From positions 186,001-250,000 of the forward strand of contig NZ_JBLREB010000002.1 in the NCBI RefSeq assembly GCF_048159605.1: a DNA stretch of 64,000 bases, given 5' to 3'. Below the pieces are notes generated by a model. It was not told the DNA's origin. It searched no databases and was given only the letters and a program-made list of their open reading frames with translations. Each line of letters starts with the position of its first letter. Positions within the stretch are counted from its first letter, which is position 1. This DNA is from Ectobacillus polymachus. GTDB taxonomy: Bacteria; Bacillota; Bacilli; Bacillales; Bacillaceae_G. Positions 8,834 through 18,058 of the stretch are shown piece after piece. A program made the position numbers and the translations under genes.

Positions 8834-9970
8834 ATGCAATTCAAATTATCAGAAGAACATGAAATGATTCGAAAAATGGTACGAGATTTTTCTATTAATG
8901 AAGTACAGCCAACAGCGGCGGAGCGAGATGAGGAAGAACGATTTGATCGCGGATTGTTTGAGCAAATGGCGGAGCTTGGTCTAACAGGTATTCCTTGGCC
9001 TGAGCAATATGGCGGAATTGGCAGTGACTATTTGGCTTATGTTATTGCAGTAGAAGAATTATCACGTGTATGTGCCTCTACAGGAGTTACGCTATCTGCT
9101 CATACCTCTCTTGGTAGCTGGCCTATTTATAAATTTGGTACGGAAGAGCAAAAGCAAAAGTATCTTCGTCCATTAGCAACAGGTGAAAAGATCGGTGCTT
9201 ATTGTTTAACAGAGCCGGGATCTGGCTCGGATGCTGGCGGTATGCGCACGAATGCCAAAAAAGACGGAGATTCCTATATTTTAAATGGTAGCAAAATTTT
9301 TATTACAAACGGCGGGGTAGCAGATACTTATATTGTGTTCGCTGTTACGGATCCAACATCTAAGCAAGGTACGACTGCATTTATTGTGGAAAGCAGTATG
9401 CCAGGATTTTCAGTAGGTAAAAAAGAAAAGAAACTCGGCATTCGTTCTTCACCTACAACGGAAATCATTTTTGAAGATTGCCGCGTTCCTGTTGAAAACA
9501 TACTTGGCGAAGAAGGACAAGGCTTTAAAGTAGCAATGCAAACGTTAGATGGGGGCCGCAACGGTATTGCTGCACAAGCTGTTGGTATTGCGCAAGGTGC
9601 CCTTGATGCTGCAGTTGCCTACGCGAAGGAGCGTCAGCAATTTGGAAAGCCTATCATCGCACAGCAAGGCATTGCGTTTAAGTTGGCGGATATGGCGACT
9701 GAAATCGAAGCAGCTCGTCTATTAACTTATCAAGCGGCATGGTTAGAGTCACAAGGCCTTCCATATGGTAAGGAATCTGCGATGTCCAAACTATTCGCAG
9801 GAGACACGGCTATGAGAGTTACAACAGAAGCTGTACAAGTCTTCGGTGGTTATGGCTACACGAAGGACTATCCAGTTGAACGATATATGCGTGATGCAAA
9901 AATCACACAAATCTATGAAGGAACACAAGAAATCCAGAAGCTTGTTATTTCAAGAATGCTAGCAAAATAA
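8834..9970 (+). CDS. acdA: Acyl-CoA dehydrogenase, AcdA type
   Basis: A second FAD acyl-CoA dehydrogenase of 378 residues, with YCLTEPGSGSDAGGMRT, KIFITNGGVADTYIVF and the catalytic IYEGTQEIQKLVIS. The block AYAKERQQFGKPIIAQQG is nearly identical to the upstream paralogue, which suggests tandem duplication followed by specialisation for acyl-chain length or branching. Position next to fadF matches acdA of B. subtilis. Reduced flavin would be reoxidised through electron-transfer flavoprotein and FadF. The ATG follows AGGGGGAAT. Confidence 0.87.
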   Translation: MQFKLSEEHEMIRKMVRDFSINEVQPTAAERDEEERFDRGLFEQMAELGLTGIPWPEQYGGIGSDYLAYVIAVEELSRVCASTGVTLSAHTSLGSWPIYKFGTEEQKQKYLRPLATGEKIGAYCLTEPGSGSDAGGMRTNAKKDGDSYILNGSKIFITNGGVADTYIVFAVTDPTSKQGTTAFIVESSMPGFSVGKKEKKLGIRSSPTTEIIFEDCRVPVENILGEEGQGFKVAMQTLDGGRNGIAAQAVGIAQGALDAAVAYAKERQQFGKPIIAQQGIAFKLADMATEIEAARLLTYQAAWLESQGLPYGKESAMSKLFAGDTAMRVTTEAVQVFGGYGYTKDYPVERYMRDAKITQIYEGTQEIQKLVISRMLAK

Positions 9971-10156
9971 AGAGAAAGAGAGGGACCGGTGCTCCGGCTC
10001 CCTAAATCCATAGAGGGTATTAGTATGGGAAGCTTCGTATGTATGGGGAATCTACCCATCTTATGGGCGGAATCGCCACATGAGAAATAGAATAGTATGC
10101 AGGTAAGAAATAAAGATGCAGGGGCACCCGCTCTGCGAAGAAAGGGTGGCGAGGGA
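9971..10156 (+). other. Intergenic spacer before the TetR gene with hairpins
   Basis: A 186-base spacer. It holds a hairpin (AGGGACCGG 9981-9989 / CCGGCTCCCT 9994-10003) without a T run and a smaller GGCG-GAAT-CGCC hairpin near 10066. No clear promoter is visible, so read-through from acdA into the regulator and icmF is likely. Confidence 0.45.
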
Positions 10157-10783
10157 ATGACAAAACCCAATATTCAAGCATCGGTGAAGGACGAAGCATT
10201 AATCGAACTGCGTCGGGAGCAGATGATAAAGGGAGCTGTCCAGCTGTTTAGGCAGAAGGGCTTCCCTCGTACAACAACTCGTGAAATCGCGAGGGCGGCT
10301 GGCTTCAGTATTGGAACGCTATATGAGTACATACGAACGAAAGATGATGTATTGGATCTCGTTTGTGACAGCATTTATAACAACGTGAAAGCGCGGCTTG
10401 AGCAAGTCATTACGATGGAAAAAGGTAGTTTAGCAAGCTTAAAGCTAGCGATTGCTGATTATTTCAAAGTAATGGATGAGCTGCAGGAGGAAGTGCTGAT
10501 CATGTATCAAGAGGTTCGATTTCTTTCGAAGGAGTCGCTTTCGTATGTCATCAAGAAAGAGCTTGAAATGGTAGGGATGTTTGAGAATATTTTAAAGCAA
10601 TGTGTAAGAAATGGTGAATTCCTGCTTACGGAGCAGGAGATTACGATTATTGCCCATAACATTTTCGTACAAGGGCAGATGTGGGGATTTCGCAGGTGGA
10701 TTTTGCAAAAACTGTATACGATTGAGGAGTATATAGAGTTGCAGACGAGCTACTTGCTGCATGGGATTCATATGAATTCATAG
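10157..10783 (+). CDS. TetR-family regulator, probable FadR-like repressor
   Basis: A 208-residue protein with an N-terminal TetR helix-turn-helix (FPRTTTREIARAAGFSIGTL, then YEYIRTKDDVLDLV) and a helical ligand-binding part. The ATG at 10157 is chosen because AAGGGTGG lies about seven bases upstream. An earlier in-frame ATG at 10097 has no ribosome site. Its place inside the acyl-CoA operon suggests it senses acyl-CoA and represses the promoter at 3215-3244, as FadR does in B. subtilis. The sequence does not show the ligand. Confidence 0.8.
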   Translation: MTKPNIQASVKDEALIELRREQMIKGAVQLFRQKGFPRTTTREIARAAGFSIGTLYEYIRTKDDVLDLVCDSIYNNVKARLEQVITMEKGSLASLKLAIADYFKVMDELQEEVLIMYQEVRFLSKESLSYVIKKELEMVGMFENILKQCVRNGEFLLTEQEITIIAHNIFVQGQMWGFRRWILQKLYTIEEYIELQTSYLLHGIHMNS

Positions 10784-10795
10784 GGGGAATAGAAT

Positions 10796-13700
10796 ATGAC
10801 AATCGTAGATGTGTATCGTCCTAAACATAAAGTGCGTTTTGTTACGGCTTCAAGCCTTTTTGATGGTCATGATGCTTCTATTAATATTATGAGACGTATT
10901 CTTCAATCAAGCGGGGCGGAAGTGATTCATCTTGGACATAACCGCTCAGTAGAAGAGATTGTGAATGCTGCGATTCAAGAAGATGTGCAAGGGATCGCGA
11001 TGTCCTCTTATCAAGGAGGGCATGTAGAATATTTTAAATATATGTATGATTTGCTGCAGGAAAAAGGAGCAGGTCATATCCGCATATACGGAGGCGGCGG
11101 GGGCGTTATTCTTCCGCGTGAAATAGATGAACTGCATGCGTATGGCATTGCGAAGATTTTTTCTCCTGAGGATGGGAGACAATCCGGCTTGCAAGGGATG
11201 ATTAACGAAATCCTGCAGGAATGCGATTTCGAAACAGCTCGTGATATGAATCTTAACGAGCTGAATGTGAATACGGTCGCAAAGCTCATTACGCTTGCAG
11301 AAAATAGTGTAGGTACAGGAAATGAAATCCTTCAATCACTGCCACAAGGTAATAAAACTGCTCCAGTTTTAGGTATTACTGGTACGGGCGGAGCAGGAAA
11401 GAGCTCGTTAACGGATGAACTCGTGCGTCGTTTCCTTCGGGAATGGGATGAGATGAAGATTGCCATTATTAGTATTGATCCAACGAAGCAAAAAACAGGC
11501 GGAGCTTTACTTGGGGATCGTATTCGGATGAATAGCATCCATTCTCCGCGCGTATACATGAGAAGTTTGGCAACACGGGATTCTCGCTCCGAGCTTTCGC
11601 TTGCTATTCAAGATGCGATTGCAGTTGTGAAGGCAGCAAGCTTTGATTTGATTATCGTCGAAACGAGTGGTATCGGCCAAGGGGATGCTGCGATTACCGA
11701 GTTTAGTGATCTCAATATGTATGTCATGACGAGTGAATTTGGTGCGCCAACGCAGCTTGAGAAAATCGATATGATTGACTATGCAGATTTGATCGTCATT
11801 AATAAATTTGAACGCAAAGGCTCAGAAGATGCAATGCGTCAAGTGCAAAAACAATATCAGCGAAGTCATATGCTATTTGAACTTCCTTTAGAGGACATGC
11901 CGGTTTACGGGACGATCGCAAGTCAATTTAATGACGCTGGTACGAATACCGTGTTTTTAAAACTTGCCGAACTGATCAATGCAAAAGCTGGTACAAATTG
12001 GCAGCCGCGTTTGATTCAACCGGGTAAGGTAGAAAAACAAACGGTTATTATTCCAAATGATCGCCGCTATTACTTAAGAGAAATTGCACAAGCGGTGCGG
12101 AATTACCATGAACAAACGAATAAACAGGCTGCTGTTGCAGAGCGTCTTTTCCAATTAGAAGGTGCGCTTGAAGCGGTGAAGGATGACGAGACAGTAATCC
12201 CAGCGCTCGAAAACGTAAAACGCAGCTATGAAAATGTACTTTCAGACGAAGCGAAACAAATTATTGATTCGTGGGATAAATGGAAGGAAGACTATGCAGC
12301 CGATGAATATGTTGTAAACATACGCGGCAAAGAAATTCGTACGAAGCTTAAGACAAAGACACTTTCTGGAACAGAAATACCGAAAGTGGTTCTACCGAAG
12401 TATCGCAATTATGGTGAAATTGTACGCTGGGTACGCAGTGAGAATGTACCAGGTCATTTTCCGTATACGGCTGGTGTGTTCCCATTCAAGCGTGCTGACG
12501 AAGATCCGAAACGGCAATTTGCAGGTGAAGGGACACCGGAGCGTACGAATCGCCGCTTCCATTATTTATCGAAGGATGATAATGCTAAGCGCTTAAGCAC
12601 CGCCTTTGATTCCGTTACGCTGTATGGGGAGGATCCATCAGAGCGTCCTGATATCTTTGGGAAAATTGGCGAGAGCGGCGTTAACGTATGTACGTTAGAG
12701 GATATGAAAAAGCTGTACAGCGGTTTCGATTTATGTGCTCCTTCTACCTCTGTGTCTATGACCATTAATGGGCCAGCACCAATTATTCTAGCTATGTTTA
12801 TGAATACCGCTATCGATCAGCAAATCGAACGAGAAGAAGAGCGGCTCGGACGGATTGTGACGCCGGAAGAATATGAGCAAGTGAAGGTGCGGACGCTGCA
12901 AACCGTGCGCGGGACTGTGCAGGCTGATATTTTAAAAGAGGATCAAGGACAAAATACATGTATTTTCTCAACAGAGTTTGCCCTTCGCCTAATGGGGGAT
13001 ATTCAAGATTACTTTATTCGAAGTCAAGTACGAAACTATTATTCGGTTTCGATTTCTGGCTATCATATTGCCGAGGCGGGAGCAAATCCAATTTCACAGC
13101 TTGCTTTCACCCTTTCAAATGGATTCACGTATGTAGAATACTATTTAAGCCGCGGCATGAATATTGATGATTTTGCACCGAATTTATCTTTCTTTTTCAG
13201 TAATGGTCTAGATGCTGAGTACACGGTAATTGGTCGTGTGGCACGCCGTATTTGGTCTATTGTGATGAAGGAGAAGTACGGAGCGAATGAACGAAGTCAG
13301 AAGCTGAAATATCATGTACAAACGTCTGGACGTTCCTTGCATGCTCAGGAAATTGCCTTTAATGATATACGAACTACGTTGCAGGCACTTATGGCTCTCC
13401 AGGATAACTGTAACTCGCTTCACACCAATGCGTATGACGAAGCAATTACGACACCAACGGAAGAGTCTGTTCGCCGAGCGATGGCGATTCAGCTCATCAT
13501 TACAAAGGAGCTTGGATTGACGAAGAATGAAAATGCGCTGCAAGGTTCATTCATTGTCGAGGAGCTTACGGATCTTGTGGAAGAAGCTGTGCTGAAGGAG
13601 TTTGATCGTATTAATGATCGCGGCGGTGTGCTAGGTGCGATGGAAACTCAATACCAACGCGGTAAAATTCAGGACGAAAGTATGCACTATGAAATGCAAA

Positions 13701-14014
13701 AGCATACCGGCGAACTTCCAATCATCGGGGTGAATACGTACTTGAATCCATCGCCATCATTAGATGAGGATGTAAATAGTATGGAAGTAGCTCGTGCATC
13801 CTATGAGGAAAAAGAAATGCAGATTACAAATTTATTAGCCTTCCAGGAGAAGCATGCTGTGCAGACAGAGGAAGCGCTCGATCGCTTAAAGAGAGTTGCA
13901 ATTAAGGGCGGTAATTTATTTGAAGAGCTTATGAAAACCGTTAGAGTAGCGAGTCTTGGACAAATTACGCAAGCTCTCTATGAGGTTGGCGGACAATACC
14001 GCAGAAATATGTAA
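10796..14014 (+). CDS. icmF: Fused isobutyryl-CoA mutase IcmF
   Basis: A 1072-residue fusion that interconverts isobutyryl-CoA and n-butyryl-CoA using adenosylcobalamin. Residues 1 to about 145 form the B12-binding domain with the cobalt-ligand histidine in DGHDAS (23-28). A MeaI-type GTPase chaperone follows, with P-loop GTGGAGKSS at 196-204. From about residue 540 the substrate-binding mutase barrel runs to the end (for example GVFPFKRADEDPKRQFAGEG). The fusion order is standard for IcmF and no domain is missing. It starts 12 bases after the TetR gene, so it belongs to the same operon and connects valine-derived branched acyl-CoA to beta-oxidation. Confidence 0.95.
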   Translation: MTIVDVYRPKHKVRFVTASSLFDGHDASINIMRRILQSSGAEVIHLGHNRSVEEIVNAAIQEDVQGIAMSSYQGGHVEYFKYMYDLLQEKGAGHIRIYGGGGGVILPREIDELHAYGIAKIFSPEDGRQSGLQGMINEILQECDFETARDMNLNELNVNTVAKLITLAENSVGTGNEILQSLPQGNKTAPVLGITGTGGAGKSSLTDELVRRFLREWDEMKIAIISIDPTKQKTGGALLGDRIRMNSIHSPRVYMRSLATRDSRSELSLAIQDAIAVVKAASFDLIIVETSGIGQGDAAITEFSDLNMYVMTSEFGAPTQLEKIDMIDYADLIVINKFERKGSEDAMRQVQKQYQRSHMLFELPLEDMPVYGTIASQFNDAGTNTVFLKLAELINAKAGTNWQPRLIQPGKVEKQTVIIPNDRRYYLREIAQAVRNYHEQTNKQAAVAERLFQLEGALEAVKDDETVIPALENVKRSYENVLSDEAKQIIDSWDKWKEDYAADEYVVNIRGKEIRTKLKTKTLSGTEIPKVVLPKYRNYGEIVRWVRSENVPGHFPYTAGVFPFKRADEDPKRQFAGEGTPERTNRRFHYLSKDDNAKRLSTAFDSVTLYGEDPSERPDIFGKIGESGVNVCTLEDMKKLYSGFDLCAPSTSVSMTINGPAPIILAMFMNTAIDQQIEREEERLGRIVTPEEYEQVKVRTLQTVRGTVQADILKEDQGQNTCIFSTEFALRLMGDIQDYFIRSQVRNYYSVSISGYHIAEAGANPISQLAFTLSNGFTYVEYYLSRGMNIDDFAPNLSFFFSNGLDAEYTVIGRVARRIWSIVMKEKYGANERSQKLKYHVQTSGRSLHAQEIAFNDIRTTLQALMALQDNCNSLHTNAYDEAITTPTEESVRRAMAIQLIITKELGLTKNENALQGSFIVEELTDLVEEAVLKEFDRINDRGGVLGAMETQYQRGKIQDESMHYEMQKHTGELPIIGVNTYLNPSPSLDEDVNSMEVARASYEEKEMQITNLLAFQEKHAVQTEEALDRLKRVAIKGGNLFEELMKTVRVASLGQITQALYEVGGQYRRNM

Positions 14015-14049
14015 CCAATCGAAAAAATGAAAAAATGAAAGTAATAGGC

Positions 14050-14087
14050 GCAAACAGGACATATCCTGTTTGCGTTTCTCTTTTTTT
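14050..14087 (+). terminator. Terminator of the fatty-acid operon
   Basis: A perfect 10-bp stem GCAAACAGGA / TCCTGTTTGC with a 4-base loop, followed by a T-rich tract. It lies about 35 bases after the icmF stop codon and closes the operon. Confidence 0.9.
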
Positions 14088-14193
14088 GTGGCATAAAGCA
14101 TTATGAATTGTTTATAATGAATAGTATGTATTTTTTTATACAGGCCTTATAATGGGTATGGACGATTAATGAGAGAAAGGAAGTGTCTTACAC

Positions 14194-14760
14194 GTGAATC
14201 TAGAGCAATATTCACCTGAAGAGCAAAAAGAATTATCAATGATCGAGCTTGCCTTTATCATACTAGAAAATAAGAAGCAAGCCACATCATTTAAAGAGAT
14301 TGTCAAGGAAATAACAGACTCACTTGGTCTTTCACACGAAGAATTAGTTTCAAAACTATCTCAATTTTATACAGACTTAAATATTGATGGACGTTTCATC
14401 TGTATGGGAGAAAACACTTGGGGACTTCGCGGTTGGTATCCGTACGAACAAATCGATGAGGAAGTATTGCCTCAACCAAAGCCTAAGAAGAAACGTAAGA
14501 AAGACGACGATGAACCAGTCGTATTGGAAGACGATTTCGATGATCCGGACGAATTGGCTGAAGAAGATCTTGATGAAGAAGAAGATCTCGACGAAGACTT
14601 TACTGAAGAAGATGCAGATGAAGAAGACGAAGAATTCGATGACATCTTTGATGAAGATGAAGATGAAGATGAAGAAGATGAATTAGAAAAAGAAGGAGTA
14701 TTTGTCGAAGATGAAGAAGAAGATCCGGGCGAAGACGACGATAATTCTGAAAAATTGTAG
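14194..14760 (+). CDS. rpoE: RNA polymerase delta subunit
   Basis: Delta subunit of the Gram-positive RNA polymerase. It helps release RNA and recycle the enzyme and affects promoters sensitive to the initiating nucleotide. The folded N-terminal domain (about residues 1-90, YSPEEQKELSMIELAF) is followed by a basic patch KPKKKRKK and then an intrinsically disordered, almost pure Asp/Glu tail of about 80 residues. Translation starts at GTG, about 10 bases after AAAGGAAGTG. The protein is 188 residues. The order rpoE-pyrG is typical for Bacillus. Confidence 0.95.
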   Translation: MNLEQYSPEEQKELSMIELAFIILENKKQATSFKEIVKEITDSLGLSHEELVSKLSQFYTDLNIDGRFICMGENTWGLRGWYPYEQIDEEVLPQPKPKKKRKKDDDEPVVLEDDFDDPDELAEEDLDEEEDLDEDFTEEDADEEDEEFDDIFDEDEDEDEEDELEKEGVFVEDEEEDPGEDDDNSEKL

Positions 14761-14762
14761 CC

Positions 14763-14887
14763 TTGACTTTTTAAATCAGTCTAGGTAGAATCATGTTTGG
14801 GCTCTTTAAATTGAGTAATGATGTACGTTTTATATATAAGAAGATAGCTCCCTATGTAAGGAATAGGGAGTTTTTTCTTTTTTTTTG
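14763..14887 (+). promoter_or_regulatory. pyrG promoter and CTP-sensitive attenuator
   Basis: Promoter TTGACT (14763-14768), 17-bp spacer, TAGAAT (14786-14791). Transcription should begin with GGGCTC at 14799. Downstream lies a terminator hairpin CTCCCTAT (14848-14855) / ATAGGGAG (14863-14870) followed by a long T run. This matches the known Bacillus pyrG mechanism. When CTP is low, polymerase stalls before the C at +4 and adds extra G residues. The G-rich 5' end then pairs with the CUCCC arm and prevents termination. No protein factor is needed. Confidence 0.9.
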
Positions 14888-14984
14888 TTGAGATAGTCAA
14901 AAATGCTAACAATAAAACAGACTACTCCTCATGTACGTTACCTATCGTAACGTTTCATATAAACATCTCTAAGGGGGAACTTTT

Positions 14985-16592
14985 GTGACGAAGTATATTT
15001 TTGTAACTGGTGGCGTAGTATCATCTCTAGGAAAGGGGATTACCGCTGCATCTCTAGGCCGATTATTGAAAAACCGCGGGTTAAGTGTAACGATTCAAAA
15101 GTTCGATCCATACATTAACTTAGACCCAGGAACGATGAGTCCTTATCAGCACGGGGAAGTATTTGTAACCGGAGACGGTGCAGAAACGGACTTGGATCTT
15201 GGACACTATGAACGCTTTATCGACATTAATTTGAACAAGTATAGTAACGTAACGACTGGTAAGGTATACTCTTCTGTACTTCAAAAAGAGCGTCGCGGCG
15301 ATTATTTAGGCGGAACGGTGCAAGTTATTCCGCACATTACGAATGAATTGAAAGAACGTGTATTCCGTGCAGGAAAAGAAACGAATGCCGATGTTGTTAT
15401 TACTGAAATCGGCGGAACAGTAGGAGATATTGAATCTCTTCCATTCCTTGAAGCAATTCGTCAAATTAAGAGTGATATCGGACGCGAAAACGTAATGTAC
15501 ATTCATTGTACGCTTATCCCTTATATTAAAGCCGCTGGCGAAATGAAAACAAAGCCAACGCAGCACAGTGTTAAAGAGCTGCGAAGCCTAGGTATTCAAC
15601 CAAATATTATTGTTGTTCGTACAGAAAAGCCTGTTTCCCAAGATATGAAAGATAAAATTGCTCTTTTCTGCGATATCGATAAAAATGCGGTTATTGAAGC
15701 ACGTGATGCCGACACATTGTATGAAATTCCATTAGCGCTGCAAGCACAAAACATGGACCAAATCGTGTGCGACCACTTGAAATTAAGCTGCAAGGCTGCT
15801 GATATGACAGAATGGAAAGCTCTTGTGCAAAAGGTTCGCAATCTATCTAAGAAAACAACGATTGCCTTAGTAGGGAAGTATGTAGAACTGCAAGATGCTT
15901 ACCTTTCCGTTGTAGAAGCACTTCGTCATGCCGGCTATTCTTTTGACAGTGATATTGAAGTGAAATGGATTAACGCAGAACATGTAACAAAGGAAAATGT
16001 GAAAGAGTTAATTGGAGACGCAGACGGTATTCTTGTACCAGGTGGATTTGGTGATCGCGGTATTGAAGGAAAAATTACTGCAACCCAATTTGCTCGTGAA
16101 AATAAAGTGCCATTCCTTGGTATTTGTCTAGGGATGCAGCTTGCATCTGTTGAATTTGCACGCAATGTGTTAAAGCTAGAAGGAGCACATTCTTCTGAAT
16201 TTAACAGTGAAACGAATTATCCAATTATCGACCTTCTTCCAGAACAGAAGGATATTGAAGACATGGGCGGAACGCTTCGTCTTGGCTTATATCCTTGTAA
16301 GGTTACAGAAGGTACAAAGGCATACGAAGCATACGGTGAACCCGTTGTATACGAACGTCATCGCCATCGTTATGAATTTAACAATGAATTCCGTCCGCAA
16401 ATGGAACAAGCAGGCTTTGTCTTCTCTGGAACAAGCCCAGATGGCCGTCTAGTAGAAATCGTAGAACTACAAGATCATCCATGGTTTGTAGCAGCACAAT
16501 TTCATCCAGAATTCGTTTCCCGTCCAACGCGTCCACAGCCACTATTCCGTGACTTCGTGCATGCATCAATGGCGAACAAGGAAAGTAAATAA
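14985..16592 (+). CDS. pyrG: CTP synthase
   Basis: Converts UTP to CTP with ATP and glutamine, the last step of pyrimidine nucleotide synthesis. The N-terminal synthase domain has the P-loop GGVVSSLGKGITAAS. The C-terminal glutamine amidotransferase domain has the nucleophile in GICLGMQL and the His-Glu pair in QFHPEFVSRP. At 535 residues the length is usual. The GTG start follows AAGGGGGAAC. Expression is controlled by the attenuator at 14763-14887, about 100 bases before the start codon. Confidence 0.97.
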   Translation: MTKYIFVTGGVVSSLGKGITAASLGRLLKNRGLSVTIQKFDPYINLDPGTMSPYQHGEVFVTGDGAETDLDLGHYERFIDINLNKYSNVTTGKVYSSVLQKERRGDYLGGTVQVIPHITNELKERVFRAGKETNADVVITEIGGTVGDIESLPFLEAIRQIKSDIGRENVMYIHCTLIPYIKAAGEMKTKPTQHSVKELRSLGIQPNIIVVRTEKPVSQDMKDKIALFCDIDKNAVIEARDADTLYEIPLALQAQNMDQIVCDHLKLSCKAADMTEWKALVQKVRNLSKKTTIALVGKYVELQDAYLSVVEALRHAGYSFDSDIEVKWINAEHVTKENVKELIGDADGILVPGGFGDRGIEGKITATQFARENKVPFLGICLGMQLASVEFARNVLKLEGAHSSEFNSETNYPIIDLLPEQKDIEDMGGTLRLGLYPCKVTEGTKAYEAYGEPVVYERHRHRYEFNNEFRPQMEQAGFVFSGTSPDGRLVEIVELQDHPWFVAAQFHPEFVSRPTRPQPLFRDFVHASMANKESK

Positions 16593-16602
16593 GGATATAC
16601 AA

Positions 16603-16643
16603 AAAGATCGCCCTCAAGGCCTTGAGGGCGATCTTTGTTTTTG
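16603..16643. terminator. Bidirectional terminator between pyrG and ywjG
   Basis: A perfect 34-bp palindrome (16603-16636) built from AAAGATCGCCCTCAAGG and its complement, with T runs on both sides. It can end pyrG from the left and ywjG from the right. Confidence 0.9.
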
Positions 16644-16670
16644 ATAAGTATAAAAGTTTTGACCTAGAGA

Positions 16671-16799
16671 ATTGTCCAGCGCAAGCAGCCTAGCCCCTCG
16701 AGGTCAAATAACCTAGGGCCATATGAAGTCAAAGAACGACTTCCCAGGCCTGCGAACATTTGCTTTTCGGGGCTGACCAAGGCGCTTGCGCTTTTCTTA
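16671..16799 (-). repeat. Structured intergenic repeat, copy 1
   Basis: A 129-bp element that is largely identical to 31020-31146. On the minus strand it begins exactly at the ywjG stop codon with TAAGAAAAGCGCAAGCGCC. AGCGCAAGC pairs with GCTTGCGCT near the far end, AGCCCCG pairs with GGGGCT, and an inner hairpin GAAGTC / GACTTC forms the tip. The middle stem differs from copy 2 but still pairs (GGCC / GGCC), so structure is kept. It resembles a dispersed repeat common in Bacillaceae, though I cannot name it with certainty. Confidence 0.8.
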
Positions 16800-17330
16800 G
16801 CTAAGTTCCTCTTCGTACTCCTGTAAGATTTCCTCTATCGTAAATTTCACGCAGTAGTAGGCAAATAGTGCAATCATGATGCTAGGGAACCCATGACGTG
16901 TTCCGTCTTCATTTGGGATGAGTCCCTGAAGTAGCTTTGTATCAATATGAAAATCTGTATACGCTTCTAATGATTCCGTACCAGCTTTGATAGCGGAAAT
17001 ACCGATTACGGAATGGCCTTGCTGCTGAAGTGTTTTTGCAAGGGCAATTGCATCAGGGTCGGTAGAAAACCGGCTGATTATGATCATGCGATCTTCTGAA
17101 CCAATGTCAGCTAGTTGATTAGGTTGTAACGTCTTTGCTCCTGAAAGGGGCTCTTGTCCGTAGAGCGCTTCTAAAACGACTCCTTGCATTTCTGCTGTGC
17201 CGAACATATAAATCGATCCGCCGGTTATAGAGGCTTGGGCGAGCAGCCGTGCACTGTTCTCTATATTCATTTCTTCCTGCTGTGAAATTTTTGTAAAATA
17301 GCCTTGTAGTTGTGTTGAGAATATTTTCAC
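16797..17330 (-). CDS. ywjG: DUF2529 protein YwjG
   Basis: A 177-residue soluble protein matching the DUF2529 family, found in Bacillus between pyrG and spo0F as here. The alternating hydrophobic strands and segments such as GSIYMFGTAEMQGVVLEALY and DRMIIISRFSTDPDAIALA look like a SIS-type sugar-phosphate isomerase fold. No catalytic set is obvious, and the function is unknown. It is transcribed opposite to its neighbours, and its stop codon is the first triplet of the repeat at 16671-16799. The promoter region is shared with spo0F. Confidence 0.8.
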   Translation of the reverse strand: MKIFSTQLQGYFTKISQQEEMNIENSARLLAQASITGGSIYMFGTAEMQGVVLEALYGQEPLSGAKTLQPNQLADIGSEDRMIIISRFSTDPDAIALAKTLQQQGHSVIGISAIKAGTESLEAYTDFHIDTKLLQGLIPNEDGTRHGFPSIMIALFAYYCVKFTIEEILQEYEEELS

Positions 17331-17412
17331 TCGGTTTAGTGCTCCTTTCGTACTTCTCCTTTATTATATAGGATTCTTACGTCTGTTAAAAATATGTAAT
17401 GTTGTACGTTAT

Positions 17413-17440
17413 GCAGGAAAACCTTTAAAATATATAGAAT
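17413..17440 (+). promoter_or_regulatory. Sigma-H promoter of spo0F
   Basis: GCAGGAAAA (17413-17421), a 12-base spacer and ATAGAAT (17434-17440) fit the sigma-H consensus RnAGGAwWW / RnnGAAT at every position. spo0F of B. subtilis has a sigma-H promoter, which supports the call. No clear Spo0A box was found beside it. Confidence 0.7.
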
Positions 17441-17492
17441 TAGGTGATAAAGTAAAAAAGTAGAAAACTTACAAATTGAGAGGTTGGGGAGA

Positions 17493-17861
17493 ATGAGCGG
17501 GAAGATCTTAATTGTGGATGATCAGTACGGGATTCGAATCTTGCTTAACGAGGTATTTCAAAAGGAAGGGTACCAAACGTTTCAAGCGGCGAACGGGTTT
17601 CAAGCAATTGATATTGTGGTGAATGATAAACCGGATTTGATCATCTTAGATATGAAAATTCCTGGTATGGATGGTATTGAAATTTTAAAACGTGTGAAAC
17701 AAATAGATAAATCGATTAAAGTGATTTTAATGACAGCTTATGGAGAGCTGGATATGATTCAAGAGGCGAAGCAGCTAGGGGCTTTAATGCACTTTGCAAA
17801 ACCTTTCGATATTGATGAGTTACGAAATGCAGTTCGTCAACAAATTAGTGTAAGCGCTTAG
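17493..17861 (+). CDS. spo0F: Sporulation phosphorelay response regulator Spo0F
   Basis: A single-domain receiver of 122 residues that takes phosphate from sporulation kinases and passes it to Spo0B and then Spo0A. The acidic pocket D9-D10, phosphorylation site D53 (LIILDMKIPGMDG), the threonine in MTAYGELD and the lysine in HFAKPFDIDE are all present. The N-terminal part VDDQYGIRILLNEVF is nearly identical to B. subtilis Spo0F. The ATG at 17493 is chosen. An in-frame TTG nine bases upstream would add three residues. No output domain is present, as expected. Confidence 0.96.
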   Translation: MSGKILIVDDQYGIRILLNEVFQKEGYQTFQAANGFQAIDIVVNDKPDLIILDMKIPGMDGIEILKRVKQIDKSIKVILMTAYGELDMIQEAKQLGALMHFAKPFDIDELRNAVRQQISVSA

Positions 17862-18058
17862 TGTGACAATTTTAGAAAAAATATTTCAAAAAAGCGTTTA
17901 CATCAGGCGTGCACAAGGGGAAAGCTGTTGAGTTTTCTAAGACAAGTTGGTATCCTATGGAGTGTAAGATGTCCTTTCAGTTAGATACATATTTTTGCGT
18001 ATCTGGTTCAAGCTAAGATTGAATATTTTGGACAAAAAAACTTCTAGGAGGATTCAAT

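Noticed and set aside
17888..17903. Catabolite-responsive (cre) element before fbaA
   Set aside because: TGTAAACGCTTTTTT on the minus strand fits the left half of the consensus, but the last two positions fail. Too weak to call.
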